A stretch of DNA of 64,000 nt from Phyllostachys edulis (Eukaryota; Streptophyta; Magnoliopsida; Poales; Poaceae). This document shows positions 34,185-45,299 of the stretch, in pieces. The notes under the pieces are model-generated. The model saw only the letters and a program-made list of their open reading frames with translations, ran no database searches and had not been told where the DNA came from. Positions within the stretch are counted from its first letter, which is position 1; every line of letters begins with the position of its first letter. Location of the stretch: positions 30,291,072 through 30,355,071 of the forward strand of contig CM070568.1 of NCBI GenBank assembly GCA_036346405.1, written 5' to 3'. A program made the translations under genes and the position numbers.

Positions 34185-35560
34185 CGGGGCCTCCCTTGGC
34201 GTTCATCTTGACCGTCGGGACCTCCTTTGCGTTCATCTTGACCATCGAAACCTCCCTTGGTTTAGATCTAACGTTCCAGACCTCCTCTCGTTTGGATCTA
34301 ACGGTCCAGACCTTCCTTCGTTGAGATCGAATGGTCCAAACCTCCTTTCGTTTGGATCTAACGGTCCAGACCTCCTCCTGTTTATATATAATGCTCCAGA
34401 CCTCCCTTAGTTTAGATCTAACATTTCAGACCTCCTTTTGTTTGGATCTAACGGTCCAGATCTCCTTCTGTTTGAATCTAATGGTCCATACTTCCCTTCA
34501 TTTAGATCTAACGATCTAGGCATCTCTTCGTTTAGATCTAATGGTCCAGACCTCCTTTCGTTTGGATCTAATGGTCCAGACCTCCTTCTGTTTGAATCTA
34601 TTGGTCTAGACCTCCCTTCATTTAGATCTAACGATCCAGGCATCTCTTTGTTTAGATCTAACGGCCCAGACCTCCCTTCATTTAGATCTAACGATCTAGG
34701 CATCTCTTCATTTAGATCTAATAGTCCATACCTTCTTTCGTTTGGATCTAACGGTCCAGACCTCCTTCTGTTTGAATCTATTGGTCCAGACCTCCCTTCA
34801 TTTAGATCAACGATCCAGGCATCTCTTCGTTTAGATCTAACGGCCCAGACCTCCCTTCGTTTAGATATAACGATCCAGACATCCCTCCGATTAGATCTAA
34901 TGGTCCAGACCACCCTTCGTTTAAATCTAATGGTCCAGACCTCTCTTCGTATGGATCTAATGGTCCAAACCTCCCCTCGATTGGATCTAATGATCGGGAC
35001 CTTTCCTCGAGTGGATCTAACGATCCAGACCTCCCCCTTGATTGGATCTAACGGTCTAGACCTCCCCTCAATTGGATTTAACGATCGGGACCTCTCCTCG
35101 AGTGGATCTAACAATCCAGACCTCCCCTTGATTGGATCTAACGATCGGGACCTCTCCTCGAGTGGATCTAACGGTCCAGACCTCCCCTCGATTGGATCCA
35201 ACGATCAGGACCTCTCCTCGAGTGGATCTAACTATCCAGACCTCCCCTTGATTGGATCTAACGGACCAGACTTTCCCTCGATTGGATCTAACGATCTAGA
35301 CCTCCCCTCAAGTGGATCTAACGATCCAGACCTCCCCTTGATTTGATCTAATGATCCAGACCTCCCCTCGATTAGATATAACAATCCAGACCTCCCCTCG
35401 CTTGGATCTAAGTGTCCAGATCTCTACTCTTTTAGATCTAAGGTCCGAGATCACCTTTCCTTTAGATCAAAGGGTCCAAACCTCTTCTCGTTTTGATCTG
35501 ACCGTTCAGATCTCTCCTCGATTAGATCTGAGGGTTCAGACCTCCCTCTCGTTAGATCTC
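34185..35560 (+). repeat. 30-bp minisatellite in element A LTR
   Basis: Roughly 45 degenerate copies of a 30-bp unit like GATCTAACGGTCCAGACCTC. Early units carry TTCGTTT, later ones CTCGATTG or CTCGAGTG, so variants are grouped in blocks. Because 30 is a multiple of three, long frames stay open on both strands; I do not read them as genes. Confidence 0.95.
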
Positions 35561-35907
35561 TCTGATTGTCTTTTTACAAAAGACCACCCTCTTGAACTTT
35601 TTATAAAGACCACCCTCATAGTCCACGACCTTTCCTTAGTCCTAGTACTCTCACGACCTCCCCTGGCTACAGTGATTTCAGGACCTCCCCAAGTCATAGT
35701 GCTTCCACGACCTCCCGGTTGTATCCCTCTTGAAACAAAATGGTTTCCATGACCACCACTGACCTGATAGCCACTGGGTTTTCAACTGTGCTGGTCTCAC
35801 GTTTCTAATCCACGATTTTGGATGATTTGGAGTTCTTTTGCATATTTGAATACAATTTAAGTTGGAATATGTTCTTATTTGTCTTTTCGGTTGTTTTGCG
35901 ATTATAG

Positions 35908-37274
35908 AAGTCGAAGCGACCGAGGAACCGATCGTCGACCAGGATCCTGAACAGCAGTACTCTGAACAAGGCGAGTCAATCCTTTGACCATGTTGCACCT
36001 ACCTTTTGCAAATTATGTTGCTTTAAAATTATGAAACTGCATTGCTATGTTATATCAAACTAAATTGGTCTAGATCATAGTTGATGCCTTAACAAATACT
36101 AGTGTATAAACTGCCAACCCTTGAACTCGGACACTATCCTTTATCACCCTAGACTTAATGGATTACATACTAGCTGATAGGTATGTATCTAAGTGTCATG
36201 CTTAGCCTTGCTTAGATACATTATTATGTGGGCATTATGGTGCCCAACCTCAATCCTTAAAAACTTTGAAAAATGATTTGAGCAGCAAGGCTGGGAGCCT
36301 GGCTGGTATGTTGAGGTAAATGGTTATTTTCAAAACAAACTAAACTTGAAAATTGTTTATCGACCGGGGCGGTTGGAAGGAATGGCTGGTGCCTGGGGCA
36401 CGAGAAGAGGATGGTATGTGGATGTACCGCCCTGGTCAAGTAAGGACCAAATCTTGTGATGACCTCTCATGCAACAACAGTGCAACCACAAGTCTAAAAT
36501 GGGTACGACCTGGCCAACTAATTTGCTCGCCTCGGCGTGACCTCACCATTGGAGGAATGTGGCGTGGGTAAAGGGGAAAGGGAGCCACAGAGAAACCACA
36601 TGGCGCAAGAGGGGGCCTCCTGGAAGTGCTTGGCACCGGGCGGTGGAAACCTTAGCGGGTGGGGTTGCGTCGAGGAATGAACATTGTAAAGGCCTTGTGG
36701 TAATCTCTCCTTGATTCGCATGTCCAAGGAAATGTGTGAATATATCAAGGCGATTACCTCTTGTGGGTAAAGTGTGCGAACTCTGTAGAGTAAGAAAACT
36801 ATCATGATAGTCGTGCTCACGGTCAAGAGCGGTGCTGAGAATTTGCGGGATATAGCTTTCACTTTTGCAAAACCGATTTGTGGTGAAAAGGGATAGTTGG
36901 GGTGGGACCCTAGGGATTTGAGAAAGGCCTGGTCCGGGACTAGTGTTAAATACGGGATAACCCGAGTATAGGAGGTGGGACCTCCACTAGTACTTTTCAA
37001 AAGAAAACTCATTTATGAAAACAGATTTGTTAAAATGCTTAGTCTTAGGATTTACTACTACTCATCTATTTCAAACCTGGCTTTGTGCAAATAAAAGAAC
37101 TCTAAAGCTTCCCTTGAATAGCCTTGCATCTATAAGAACTGCATTGTGGGTTGGCTCGTGAGTACGGTTGTGTACTCAGGCTCTACCAATATATTCTTTT
37201 AGGACCTGAATGATCAGGACCCCTGCTAGTACTTCACGGAGGATGAACCAGATGGTGGTGAAGATAATGAAGCT
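35908..37274 (+). pseudogene. candidate LTR mini-gene, element A copy
   Basis: Exon 1 (35908-35970, 63 nt, same length as in E) follows GCGATTATAG and reads VEATEEPIVDQDPEQQYSEQ. It ends CAAG before GCGAGT. Exon 2 starts at 37203 after ATTCTTTTAG; a nearby frame reads YFTEDEPDGGEDNEA then stop (ending near 37276) but has an upstream TAG and is one base out of phase with exon 1. The perfect 7-bp hairpin TGAGTAC-GGTTGT-GTACTCA is at 37159-37178, 24 nt before exon 2. Confidence 0.3.
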
Positions 37275-37524
37275 TAGGCCGGGACCCCCAGTCGCTTGCC
37301 TGTGGGCAAAGTGAATGGATCCTCTATGATGTATTTTGCTTCCGTACCTGCTTGGCTTCCGCATTATGGCTTTTGTAAAACTCACGCCTAAGTGGTGCTT
37401 TTGTAAACAATTGGCCGCACGGCCAGATAATTATGTAATATATTATGGGCTTGCAATGTTCATATCAAGTATTGCTCGTACTGAGTAAGGTTCACGATTA
37501 GTTTGTGCCTAAATCGCTAGATAG

Positions 37525-37800
37525 ACGTCTCACGACCACCCCTAGGTGATCCAAGACCACAACCAGAAGTCTTACGACCACTCCAAGATACTCTAAGACC
37601 TCTACTAGATGTCTCAAGACCACCCCTAGGTGATCCAAGACCACAACTAGATGTATCACGACCACCCCTAGATATTCTAAGACCACTACCCGATGCCTCA
37701 CGACCACCTCTAAATGCTCTAAGACCTCCACCAGATGCCTCACGACCACCCCTATATGGTTTAGGACCACTACTAGGAGACCCACGACCACCCATGTATG
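37525..37800 (+). repeat. 42-bp tandem repeat in element A LTR
   Basis: Repeats of CACGACCACCCCTAG plus CTAAGACC/CCAAGACC words with a 42-bp period (21-bp half-unit). On the minus strand it gives a 14-residue periodic frame (VVVRHLVEVLEHLG), an effect of the period being a multiple of three. Confidence 0.85.
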
Positions 37801-38379
37801 GTCTAAAGATTATCTCCAGATGTCTCAGGACATCCTGTCCTCTTTTGGTCGCACCCCCAGACCTTCTCCTCGGGACTTCCTTAGGACCTCCTCAAGACCT
37901 CTTATGCCTTTTGTCGCATCCCCAAGACCTCCCCAGGACATCTCCATAGTACACCTCAGGACCTCCTCAAGACAACTCTACAGTATTCCTCATGACCTCC
38001 CATAACCTCCAGGATCTCTTTAAGACTTGCCAGGACCTCCTTGTAAAATGCAGGACTATCTAGGACCTCCCTCAATCACCTTAAGACCACCCCCCAGGAC
38101 ATCCCTCGACCTCCTCGCAAGACCTCCACAGGACCTTCTCAGGGTCACTCAAGACCTCCCTAGGATCACCATAAGACTGTACTAGGACCTCCTTAAGACT
38201 CTTCTAAATTGCTATTTTGACCAAATATGGCCGTGTCTACGGACCAACACATGCGTCCGCGTGGAGCTTCTGTAGGTAAACGTTTGAGCAAACTTGGTAT
38301 TATGTGTGTGTCAGCTACTGATCCAAGGAATGACACAGTATACACAGGAGACCCCAAGTTCCAAAATTGGGGTCTGACA
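37801..38379 (+). other. distal part of element A LTR
   Basis: Dense AGGACCTCC/AAGACCTCC words, then a less repetitive end closing in CCAAAATTGGGGTCTGACA. No gene. Confidence 0.6.
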
Positions 38380-39019
38380 AAACCCACCTTCCCTATTTAG
38401 ACCTCCTTATGGTCTAGACCTCCTTCTCCGTTTGAATCTTCCCTTTGGTTTTGACCTCTCTTTCGGTCACAACCACCCCCGAGATGTCCTAAGCTCGGGT
38501 TAGTATTTCAAATATCCTTGATCTCCGAAATCCAAATTTTGGGTTGAATTCCTCTCTTCTGGATCTCTCTTGTTTAACCCTCTTTCCTCTCTGTGTTCAA
38601 TTGGGCCTTCCTTGAGTTCATTTGAACCTCCTCGGGTTCATTTGGACCCCCTTGTGCCCATTTGAACCCCTTCGAGTTCACCTGGGTCTCATTGTGTGCA
38701 TTTGGACCTCCCCGCATTCATTTGAAATTTTCCATGTTCAATTGGACCTCCTCAGCATTCGTTTGGACCTCCTTTTGGTCCAAACTTCCCTTTGAAAACT
38801 TCCTTTCGTTTGGACCTCCCTTTGGTTCAAACTCTCCTTTGTTTGGACCTCCCTCGGGTTCAAACGTCCCTTGAAAGCTTCCTTCCTTGCTGGACCGTCC
38901 GATTTTCATCGGACCGTCCATAACGATTGGGCCGTTCGGACCATCCGAACTTCCCACTCGTTCTAGACCCTCTGATCTAGATCGGACAGCTCCTGCTCCT
39001 CCGCGCCTTTCCCTCGCTA

Positions 39020-39400
39020 TCGCTCCCCTCCTTTGACTTCATCTCAAACCGTCAAGACCTCCTTTGATCTTATCTTGGCCGTTGAGACCTCCTCTGTGTT
39101 AGTCTTGACCGTCGAGATCTCCTTTAGCTTCATCTTTGCCGTTGAGACCTTCTCGTCTTGACTGTCGAGATCTCCTTTGGCTTTATCTTAGCCGTTGAGA
39201 CCACCCTTGTGTTCATCTTAACCGTCGGGATCTCCCTTGTGTTTATCATGACCGTTGAGACCTCCCCTTGTTTCAATCTGACCGTCAGGACCTCCCTTGA
39301 TTTTGATCTGACCGTCAGGACCTCCCTTGGCTTTGATCTGACTGTCAGGACCTCCCCTTGTAGATCTTAACTGTCAAGACCTCTTTTGATCCATTTTGAC
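39020..39400 (+). repeat. 30- to 36-bp repeats in LTR X
   Basis: Units such as GACCGTCAGGACCTCCCTTG and GCCGTTGAGACCTCCTTTG repeat with a period near 30 (up to about 36 in the first units). The complementary unit is expanded to many more copies in element D at 53200-54140. Confidence 0.85.
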
Positions 39401-39479
39401 CGTTAAGACCTCCTTTGGTTCATCTGGATCGTTGAAAATCTCTTGGTCTTCAGGACCTCTTGGTTCGTTCGAACTTCCC

Positions 39480-40690
39480 CTGATCTTTCGCAAAGACCAC
39501 CTCTTTTGGTCTTTTTGCAACGACCACCTCCTCGGGGCCTTTTTGCGAAGACGACCCTCCTGGTCTTTTTGCACAAACCACCCCCTTGGGCTGTGACCTC
39601 CCTCTGAGGCCGCGACTTCCTCCTTTGTCGTTTTGCCGTGACCTCCTCCCTGCGGTCTTTTTGCAAAGACCACCTCTACGGTCAGGACCACTTCGTGGTC
39701 ATGACCTCTGGTCTTTTTGCAAAGACTGCCATTGCGGGAATGATCTCCTCAGGACCTCCTTGTCCTCAGGACCTCTTTGCCTTTGGGACCCTTGGTCTTA
39801 TTGCAAAGACCACCTTTGTAGTTGAGACCACCCTTGATGGTCACGACCTCCTTCCCTGGTCACGACCTCCCCTTTGGTCGCGATCACCCCTCCTTTGACT
39901 GAACTGTTTCCCCTATTTGACTGGCTCCGTATGTCAGTCCTGCTCACTTATATTTCTCCGCCACATAAGTCCCTTGTGCGTTTAATGTCGGTTGAGTCAC
40001 ATTAAATGCGGTCACTTGCGTGACACCTTAATCTCCCTCCTTGTTCCCTTCTTTTCCAGCATATCCTGTTTTGGCTGTCCTCCACCAAATCGGTCGTGAC
40101 ACTTGCCCTGACTCCTACCTACCTTTGACCCGTATGTCTCTGAGTCTCTCTATGGCTCTCTCTTTCTCTCTCTTTCATCTCCGACTATAAAAATAGCCTA
40201 AGGGAGCCTTCTTTCATTATTCCTAGCCTCTTGGCCTAAGTTTTCTTTATGCTTGAAGCTTCACCAAGAAGAGCCCGAGGAAGCCGTGGGAGCTACCCTC
40301 ATTGCCAAGAAGGATCTTTTGGAGCCTACGTCACCGACTTGCTACCTCAAGAGTTCGCCGGAGCGTCGTGCCAACCTCGACCACCGTAGCTGTCCCTCTG
40401 ATATTACGTGGTCGTGTTCTTTTTACGACAACGTGGAACAGTCGTGTCTTCCTCAGGACCTCCCCCTCGGGATCCCCTCAGGATCTCCTTTGGCAAAGAT
40501 CACCTTCATGGTCTTTGTCGGCTCTTTTGCAAAGACCACCCTGGTGGTCCTTGCTGGTCTTTTTGCAAAGACCACCCTCCTGCTCATGGTCGCCTCCTGT
40601 TCTTTTTGCAAAGACTACCCTCTCAGCCATGATCGCCTCTCAGCCTTGTCTTGGTCTTTCTGGAAAGACCACCCTCTTTCGGGTTCGACC
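39480..40690 (+). repeat. dispersed palindromic cassette in LTR X
   Basis: GGTCTTTTTGCAAAGACC, an inverted repeat with 7-bp arms around TTGC, recurs in exact or near form near 39500, 39563, 39656, 39709, 39787, 40518, 40555, 40592 and 40650, usually followed by ACC. Variants also occur in the A LTR near 34030 and 35567. Confidence 0.85.
40186..40195 (+). promoter_or_regulatory. TATA box of LTR X
   Basis: TATAAAAATA preceded by a CT-rich stretch (CTCTCTTTCTCTCTCTTTC), typical of plant core promoters. Confidence 0.5.
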
Positions 40691-40810
40691 TCCCCTCTCA
40701 CTGAGACCTCTTGCTTTTCTAGTTTTTTGTTGAGATTTGCTTAAGTTCTTTTGAGTCTTTTAAGTTCTTTTATCGAGAGTTGTCTTGTTTATTTGGCTTC
40801 TTTGCAAACG

Positions 40811-42379
40811 TGTGTTGGAAATATGCCCTAGAGGCAATCATAGAGATGATTATATTTCCTTATATTCATAATATTGGATAAAATATTATCTTGTTTCAAG
40901 AATAATATTGTTAATATTGATTATTAAGTATGTGACTTGATTGTGAAACTCTATATTTCTGCGATAATTATTCTTATCGATCCACGGCCTAGGAAACATA
41001 TGAGGACACATATGAATAGACTAGCATATGTATTGGTTGATGACTATGTTTCACGGGTCATGGATATGGAGATATCAAACCAATAATATGGACACATGTT
41101 AGAGAACATGATGTTGGATTAGACCCACCTTGAGACACTATTGAGATTGTTATGATTCTATGTGTCGTTAGTTGGTCTCAAGCAATGTTGATGTATAATC
41201 CTTAGACCTGAGATCAGTATGGTTTCCTACATATGTAATAGCACTCTTAGGGGATGCCAAATGCTACACCGTAACTGGATAGTTATAAAGGTAGCTTTCG
41301 GGTATGCTATGAAACATGCAGAGAAATGTGACTGGTCGGATATAGGATTTGCCCCTCCTAACATAACAGGAGAGATTTCTCTGGGCCCCTCGTTGTGGTC
41401 GGATAAATAAAGTGCATGGTCATGCCACTAGTAGTCGAAGTGTTCGACCACGTGAAGTAATCCGACACTCGATCGAGAAAGTATTGAACAGTCCATGGAT
41501 GACACAACATCTCACAGAGTTCAACCAGATATCGTGAGGTAAAGGAGTATACACGAGTAAATAAACTTAGTTCGAAGCGATTCTTGATCGATCGTATGGA
41601 GATCTGAGCTGGTCGAGATCGGTCGAACGTAGTCCTGTGGTGGTCGTGACTCGTCGTGAGGAATTCGAATCGTCGTGACCAAATATGAACTGGTCGTATA
41701 GAGATAGGACCAGGTCGTAAGTGATGAGGACCTAATCGTAGATCATATTGCATTAAGGTTCGTCCGATATAATTTGTGTGTATTCGGGAATCGTTATATT
41801 CTGCTAGGAGCCGCTACGACTCGTGATCGGAAAGGGTTTCTGAGTCACAATCGATTACGCATGAACATATAGGGTCACACACTTAACGGGTTGGAACAAA
41901 CCAGTACGAATACGATTCGACAAACGTGTTCAGATAGGATCCGTCACGAGCACTATATAAGGAGATGCATGAGGCTGTTGGGAGAAACGCGTGAATCACC
42001 ATCGAAACCCTAGCCGCCATCTTCCTGAGAGCTCTACCGTGCGACTTGGTGCTAGCACACATGCGCATGGCTGTTCCTTCCCTGGACGTGTGGATACCGT
42101 AGAGGCGCTACTGCGACTATTGCGCTTGAGGACGATCCGCGATCTTCACAAGGAACTGCAGAGGTTGCTGGAGGAGACGATCGACTCGCAAGGACGCTGG
42201 ACGATCGACTACGACCACTACATCGACGTGCTCTACGTTGGACCAGGCTGCTCCAACCCTTCTTCTGCTGCTCTGTGCGTCTGGTGTAACTATCTGTGAT
42301 CATCTACTTGCTTGGCTTCCTGGATTGCGTGGCAGAAAAATTTTGTTTGTTGCTATCGTAGCCTACCCGTGGCCCAACA
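40811..42379 (+). mobile_element. solo LTR H1, BARE/Angela-like Copia
   Basis: Starts TGTTGGAAATATGCCCTAGA, the known start of grass BARE/Angela LTRs, and ends GCTATCGTAGCCTACCCGTG plus GCCCAACA. It contains CTATATAAGG (41952-41961). About 1.57 kb with no primer site or coding region after it, so it is a solo LTR left by recombination between the two LTRs. Collinear with H2. The flanks AAACG and ACGTG do not give a clean duplication. Confidence 0.85.
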
Positions 42380-42387
42380 ACGTGTAG

Positions 42388-44042
42388 ATTCGGGTTGTTG
42401 CTGAGGAGTTCGTGGATCCAGTTACCTCAACCGAAGCTTTGCTCATCAACAGAGGCAAGTCGTGGACCTTGATCATATTGAACCCATTTTTACAAAAGTA
42501 CCTTGTTTTGATATAAACTTGCATGGCTATTTGTATAGAAATGGTTTGGGCAGTAGCTAATTTCCTATTTGACATTATGCCTCCTTGAATAATTATGCTC
42601 GACATGTTAACATGTTCCCTTGGACTCCTTAGGAAGGGTACTGTTAGTTGGTCTCTTGTTGATATTGCCAACCGGGGTATCGTTCTATGCTTAGACATGC
42701 TTTAGTAGACGTTGGTCACCATGAATCATCAACGTTAGTTTACCCCCAGCACACTGGTTGTGGCTTGTGTAGTAGCAATCGGTGTAGCTGATTAATATGA
42801 AGTGTGACCTGTGTGTGAGCCATGGCATTTGTTGCCTTGCAACTAAAATTTGTTGTGCCAAGGGCTGGGTGCTCCTCTAGCTGGGTTGAACCCAACAATG
42901 TTAAACTTGCTTAATGAGCTATGAAACCGTGGCTTTGCCACCTCTGTTAATTGTTGTTGTGCCAGGACTGGGTGGTCCAGTGGCTGGTAAGAACCTCAAA
43001 ACTGTTTTATGCTTGGGCGAGAAGGCTGGTAGTGAGTAGTGGGTGCTCCAGGGGCTAGTCCCCAGTGGAGTCACATTGGGTCGTAGCAAGTCTCACCTGA
43101 GCAGCCAATTAAGGACTTCACCTTGTGAGCTATTGACTTGGGCCATACCGTGCAACCACATGTCTAGGATGGGGTGGACCTGGCCAAATAATTAGCAATG
43201 AGATGGTTCGGTTCTGTTGTGGTGGAGCGTGCTGATACGCTGGCGCAAGAGGGGGCCACAGGCTGCTATACGCACCCTAGGATGGCGAAATCTTAGCGGG
43301 CATCTCCGAGCCAGATCAAAGCTTTGTAAAGGCCTTGTGATAATCTCTTAGTTGCACACCTCGAAAGTGTGTGAGTGGACAGTATAAGATGATTATCTCA
43401 TGTGGGTAAAGTTGTACACCTCTGCAGAGTGTAAATCTATTCGAATAGTCGCGTCCTCGGTTATGGACATGCCCAGAGATTTCGAACGAGGGGTAGACTT
43501 TTCCAAAAATTTGTGTTCCACGGTTGATTATGGATATCGGCGAGTATTCTGGGTGGCTCCGAGTGCTCGTGATGTCCATAGTTGGTCGTGGAGGTCTTGG
43601 GAACCCTAGAGTGGTCTAGGGTGCTCTAGGGTGGGTGCTCTGGAGAGGTCTTGGAGCTCTAGGGTGGTCGTGGAAGAGGTTATGGTCGTGGGTGCGACCA
43701 GACCTTCCTCGAGTGGTCATGGGAACTCTGAAGTTGGTGCTCCAGAGAGGTCTTGAGAGTGAGCTGGTGTTCACAACCTCCTTTCAAAATAAATGTACTT
43801 ATGTATTACTCTTTTAACTTGAGCTTTGCAATCTATTTATGATATTTACTGTCAAATATTGCTTTCTGCAAACTAACTCTACAGCTCCCCATTGTTGAGC
43901 CGTGCATAAATATTATTTACATTCATTTTCCCCACGGCTTGCTGAGTACATTCAAAGTACTCATGGCTTGTGCCCTCTGTTTTAATCAGCAGAGGAGAGA
44001 GATCCAGGAAGTCTTGTGCTCTTTGAAGGGGAGCTCTTTTGA
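42388..44042 (+). CDS. candidate LTR mini-gene, LTR X copy (open)
   Basis: Exon 1 (42388-42454, 67 nt) follows CGTGTAG and reads IRVVAEEFVDPVTSTEALLI and NR, with one base left over. It ends AGAG before GCAAGT. Exon 2 (43990-44042) follows TTTTAATCAG and, in that phase, reads AEERDPGSLVLFEGELF then TGA. The perfect hairpin TGAGTAC-ATTCAAA-GTACTCA lies at 43943-43963, 26 nt before exon 2. The solo LTR H1 sits 8 bases before exon 1, so any upstream intron now contains it. It encodes different residues from E but keeps the same intron phase. Confidence 0.35.
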
Positions 44043-44462
44043 AGATCTTACGCATAGGAGACGTCCTCCTCTCGGTAGCTTGTGGGCTTGCCGAATGGCC
44101 TTCACGTGTTTTTGTTTCCGCTGCAGGTTTTTCTTTTGTTGTTAGCCCTGCGTGACACCTCTGTAAACAAGCTTGACCATAAGGTCTTTTGTTAATAATA
44201 TTAATTTGTCTGCTTCATCTTTGAGTTTATTGTATGGTTGTGATGTCACCAATGTAAGTCTGTGCGAGCTAGCTTACTGATCCAAGAACTAGCTCATGGT
44301 GCACAGAGGCTGGGACCTTCGGGCGGTCTTGGGGGACCTCCGGGTGGACCTTCGAGTCCTCCTGGGGAGGTCCTGGAGACCTCCTGGTGGTCCTGGGAGA
44401 CCTCCTCAGGTGGTCTTGGAGGACCTCCCAGGCCTCCAGGTAGTCCTGTCGGACCCCTTGCA

Positions 44463-45010
44463 TCACATACTTCTTAATCAACTTGGACAAACTGCTCCGG
44501 TACAATCTGCAAATCCTTTGAACAACCTTTTGGGCAACTTTGACTGCTGACATGTCCTCGAGCTCGTCGTGGCACTTCATACTGTTGTGATGGATGTGAC
44601 CTCCAATCCTCACTTTCTTTTCCTTGGTGAAGTAAGTTGCACTCTTGCTTGTTCCCAAATTCTGCAACAAGCACTGAAGAACTCCATGCCAATCTCCTCT
44701 TTGATCATGATACACTTGAACCATCTAAACAAATTAACAGGGCAAGACGGTCAAATTAAGATTACAAATCAAAGTTCAGAAAAGACAAGAGACAATCAAA
44801 GTTCAGAAAAGACAAGAGACAAGATCTCTATATCAAGATGAGAAAGAATAGAATAGGGTGAGAATAGAATAGACTGAGATGAGAAAAGAACAACCACTTA
44901 AATCAAATTAAGTTGATTTGATTTAGAAAATAAATTTTGAAGCTTTTAGCTAAAACGACCATGCTAACTAAGATTGCGTTCAAAAGTCGATATGTCTCTG
45001 ATACCACCTC
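44463..45010 (-). other. element B 5' leader
   Basis: Lies between B's right LTR and the X/A insertion. On the minus strand a frame from 44724 down to about 44460 reads YHDQRGDWHGVLQCLLQNLG and CHDELEDMSAVKVAQKVVQR, without a family I recognise. A duplicated GACAAGAGACAATCAAAG-type block is near 44780. The primer site is at its right end. Confidence 0.5.
44995..45006 (-). promoter_or_regulatory. primer binding site of element B
   Basis: Minus strand TGGTATCAGAGA, 11 of 12 bases of the Met-tRNA type, four bases from the LTR. Confidence 0.85.
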
Positions 45011-45299
45011 TGTCGGGACCCAAAAATATGATTTAGGACCCTCTGTGTATTCTGAACTAGTCCCAGATCAGTAGCTAGATCACACAAGAAACAATGATGA
45101 ATTACCATCTATTTATTTGATTTAACTAAAAAGATCTCAAATTAACAAATAATAATAATAATAATAATTGGACCTTATGGACAACGTTTAATTAACTTGT
45201 CACGCAAGGCTAAAGAAACAAATAAATTCTTGCAGCGGAACGGGAAACTTAGAAAGGCCAATCAACATGCCCACATGCAATCGAGTGGAGAACGCATCC

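Larger units (their letters stand above)
19240..38379 (+). mobile_element. element A, 5'-truncated chromovirus-type gypsy
   Basis: Contains a decayed protease-RT-RNase H-integrase-chromodomain region (19307-22763), a hairpin and polypurine tract (22948-22984), and a 3' LTR that begins TGTAACAGCCC at 22987 and ends GGGGTCTGACA at 38379. The LTR is split by element E. The 5' LTR, primer site and gag are missing: the left edge runs straight into B's gag leader. The right flank is interior sequence of a D-family LTR (X), so A was apparently inserted in X and a later deletion removed A's 5' part together with the start of X. Confidence 0.75.
22987..38379 (+). repeat. element A 3' LTR (split by element E)
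   Basis: Its own sequence is 22987-24004 plus 33989-38379, about 5.4 kb. The first part has a TATATATATA tract (about 23404-23417) as a possible core promoter. The second holds a 30-bp minisatellite (34185-35560), candidate mini-gene exons (35908 and 37203), a 42-bp repeat (37525-37800) and many GACCTCC words. It is clearly related to D and X, for example ATTTTGTTTTGATGAGAGTT near 34142 against the D start region. Confidence 0.75.
38380..44462 (+). repeat. LTR X (D family), 5'-truncated, split by H1
   Basis: Collinear with element D read on its minus strand: shared GATGTCCTAAGCTCGGGTT, TTTCAAATATCCTTGATCTC, the TTAATG...ATTAAATGC block and the end part with GTGCGAGCTAG. Its first few hundred bases are missing, because A is inserted at 38379 and the DNA on A's left side is B, not X. 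The right end is placed near 44462, where B's leader resumes, but no clean terminus or duplication is visible. It has a TATAAAAATA box (40186-40195). Confidence 0.65.

Noticed and set aside
34407..35346. Long open frames on both strands (264 and 302 codons) with a 10-residue repeat
   Set aside because: They lie in a 30-bp minisatellite. A period divisible by three keeps any stop-free frame open, on both strands at once. No start context, and array units vary without codon bias.
37498..37795. Frames with a 14-residue VVVRHLVEVLEHLG-like repeat
   Set aside because: Same effect from a 42-bp tandem repeat inside the A LTR.
39374..39898. Overlapping 79-105-codon frames near 39.4-39.9 kb
   Set aside because: All derive from GACCTCC and GGTCTTTTTGCAAAGACC repeats of LTR X, not from a gene.
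40811..42379. H1 as the 5' LTR of a complete Copia element
   Set aside because: No primer site, gag or pol follows, and the next sequence is LTR X. It is a solo LTR; H2 shows the same and has a clean duplication.
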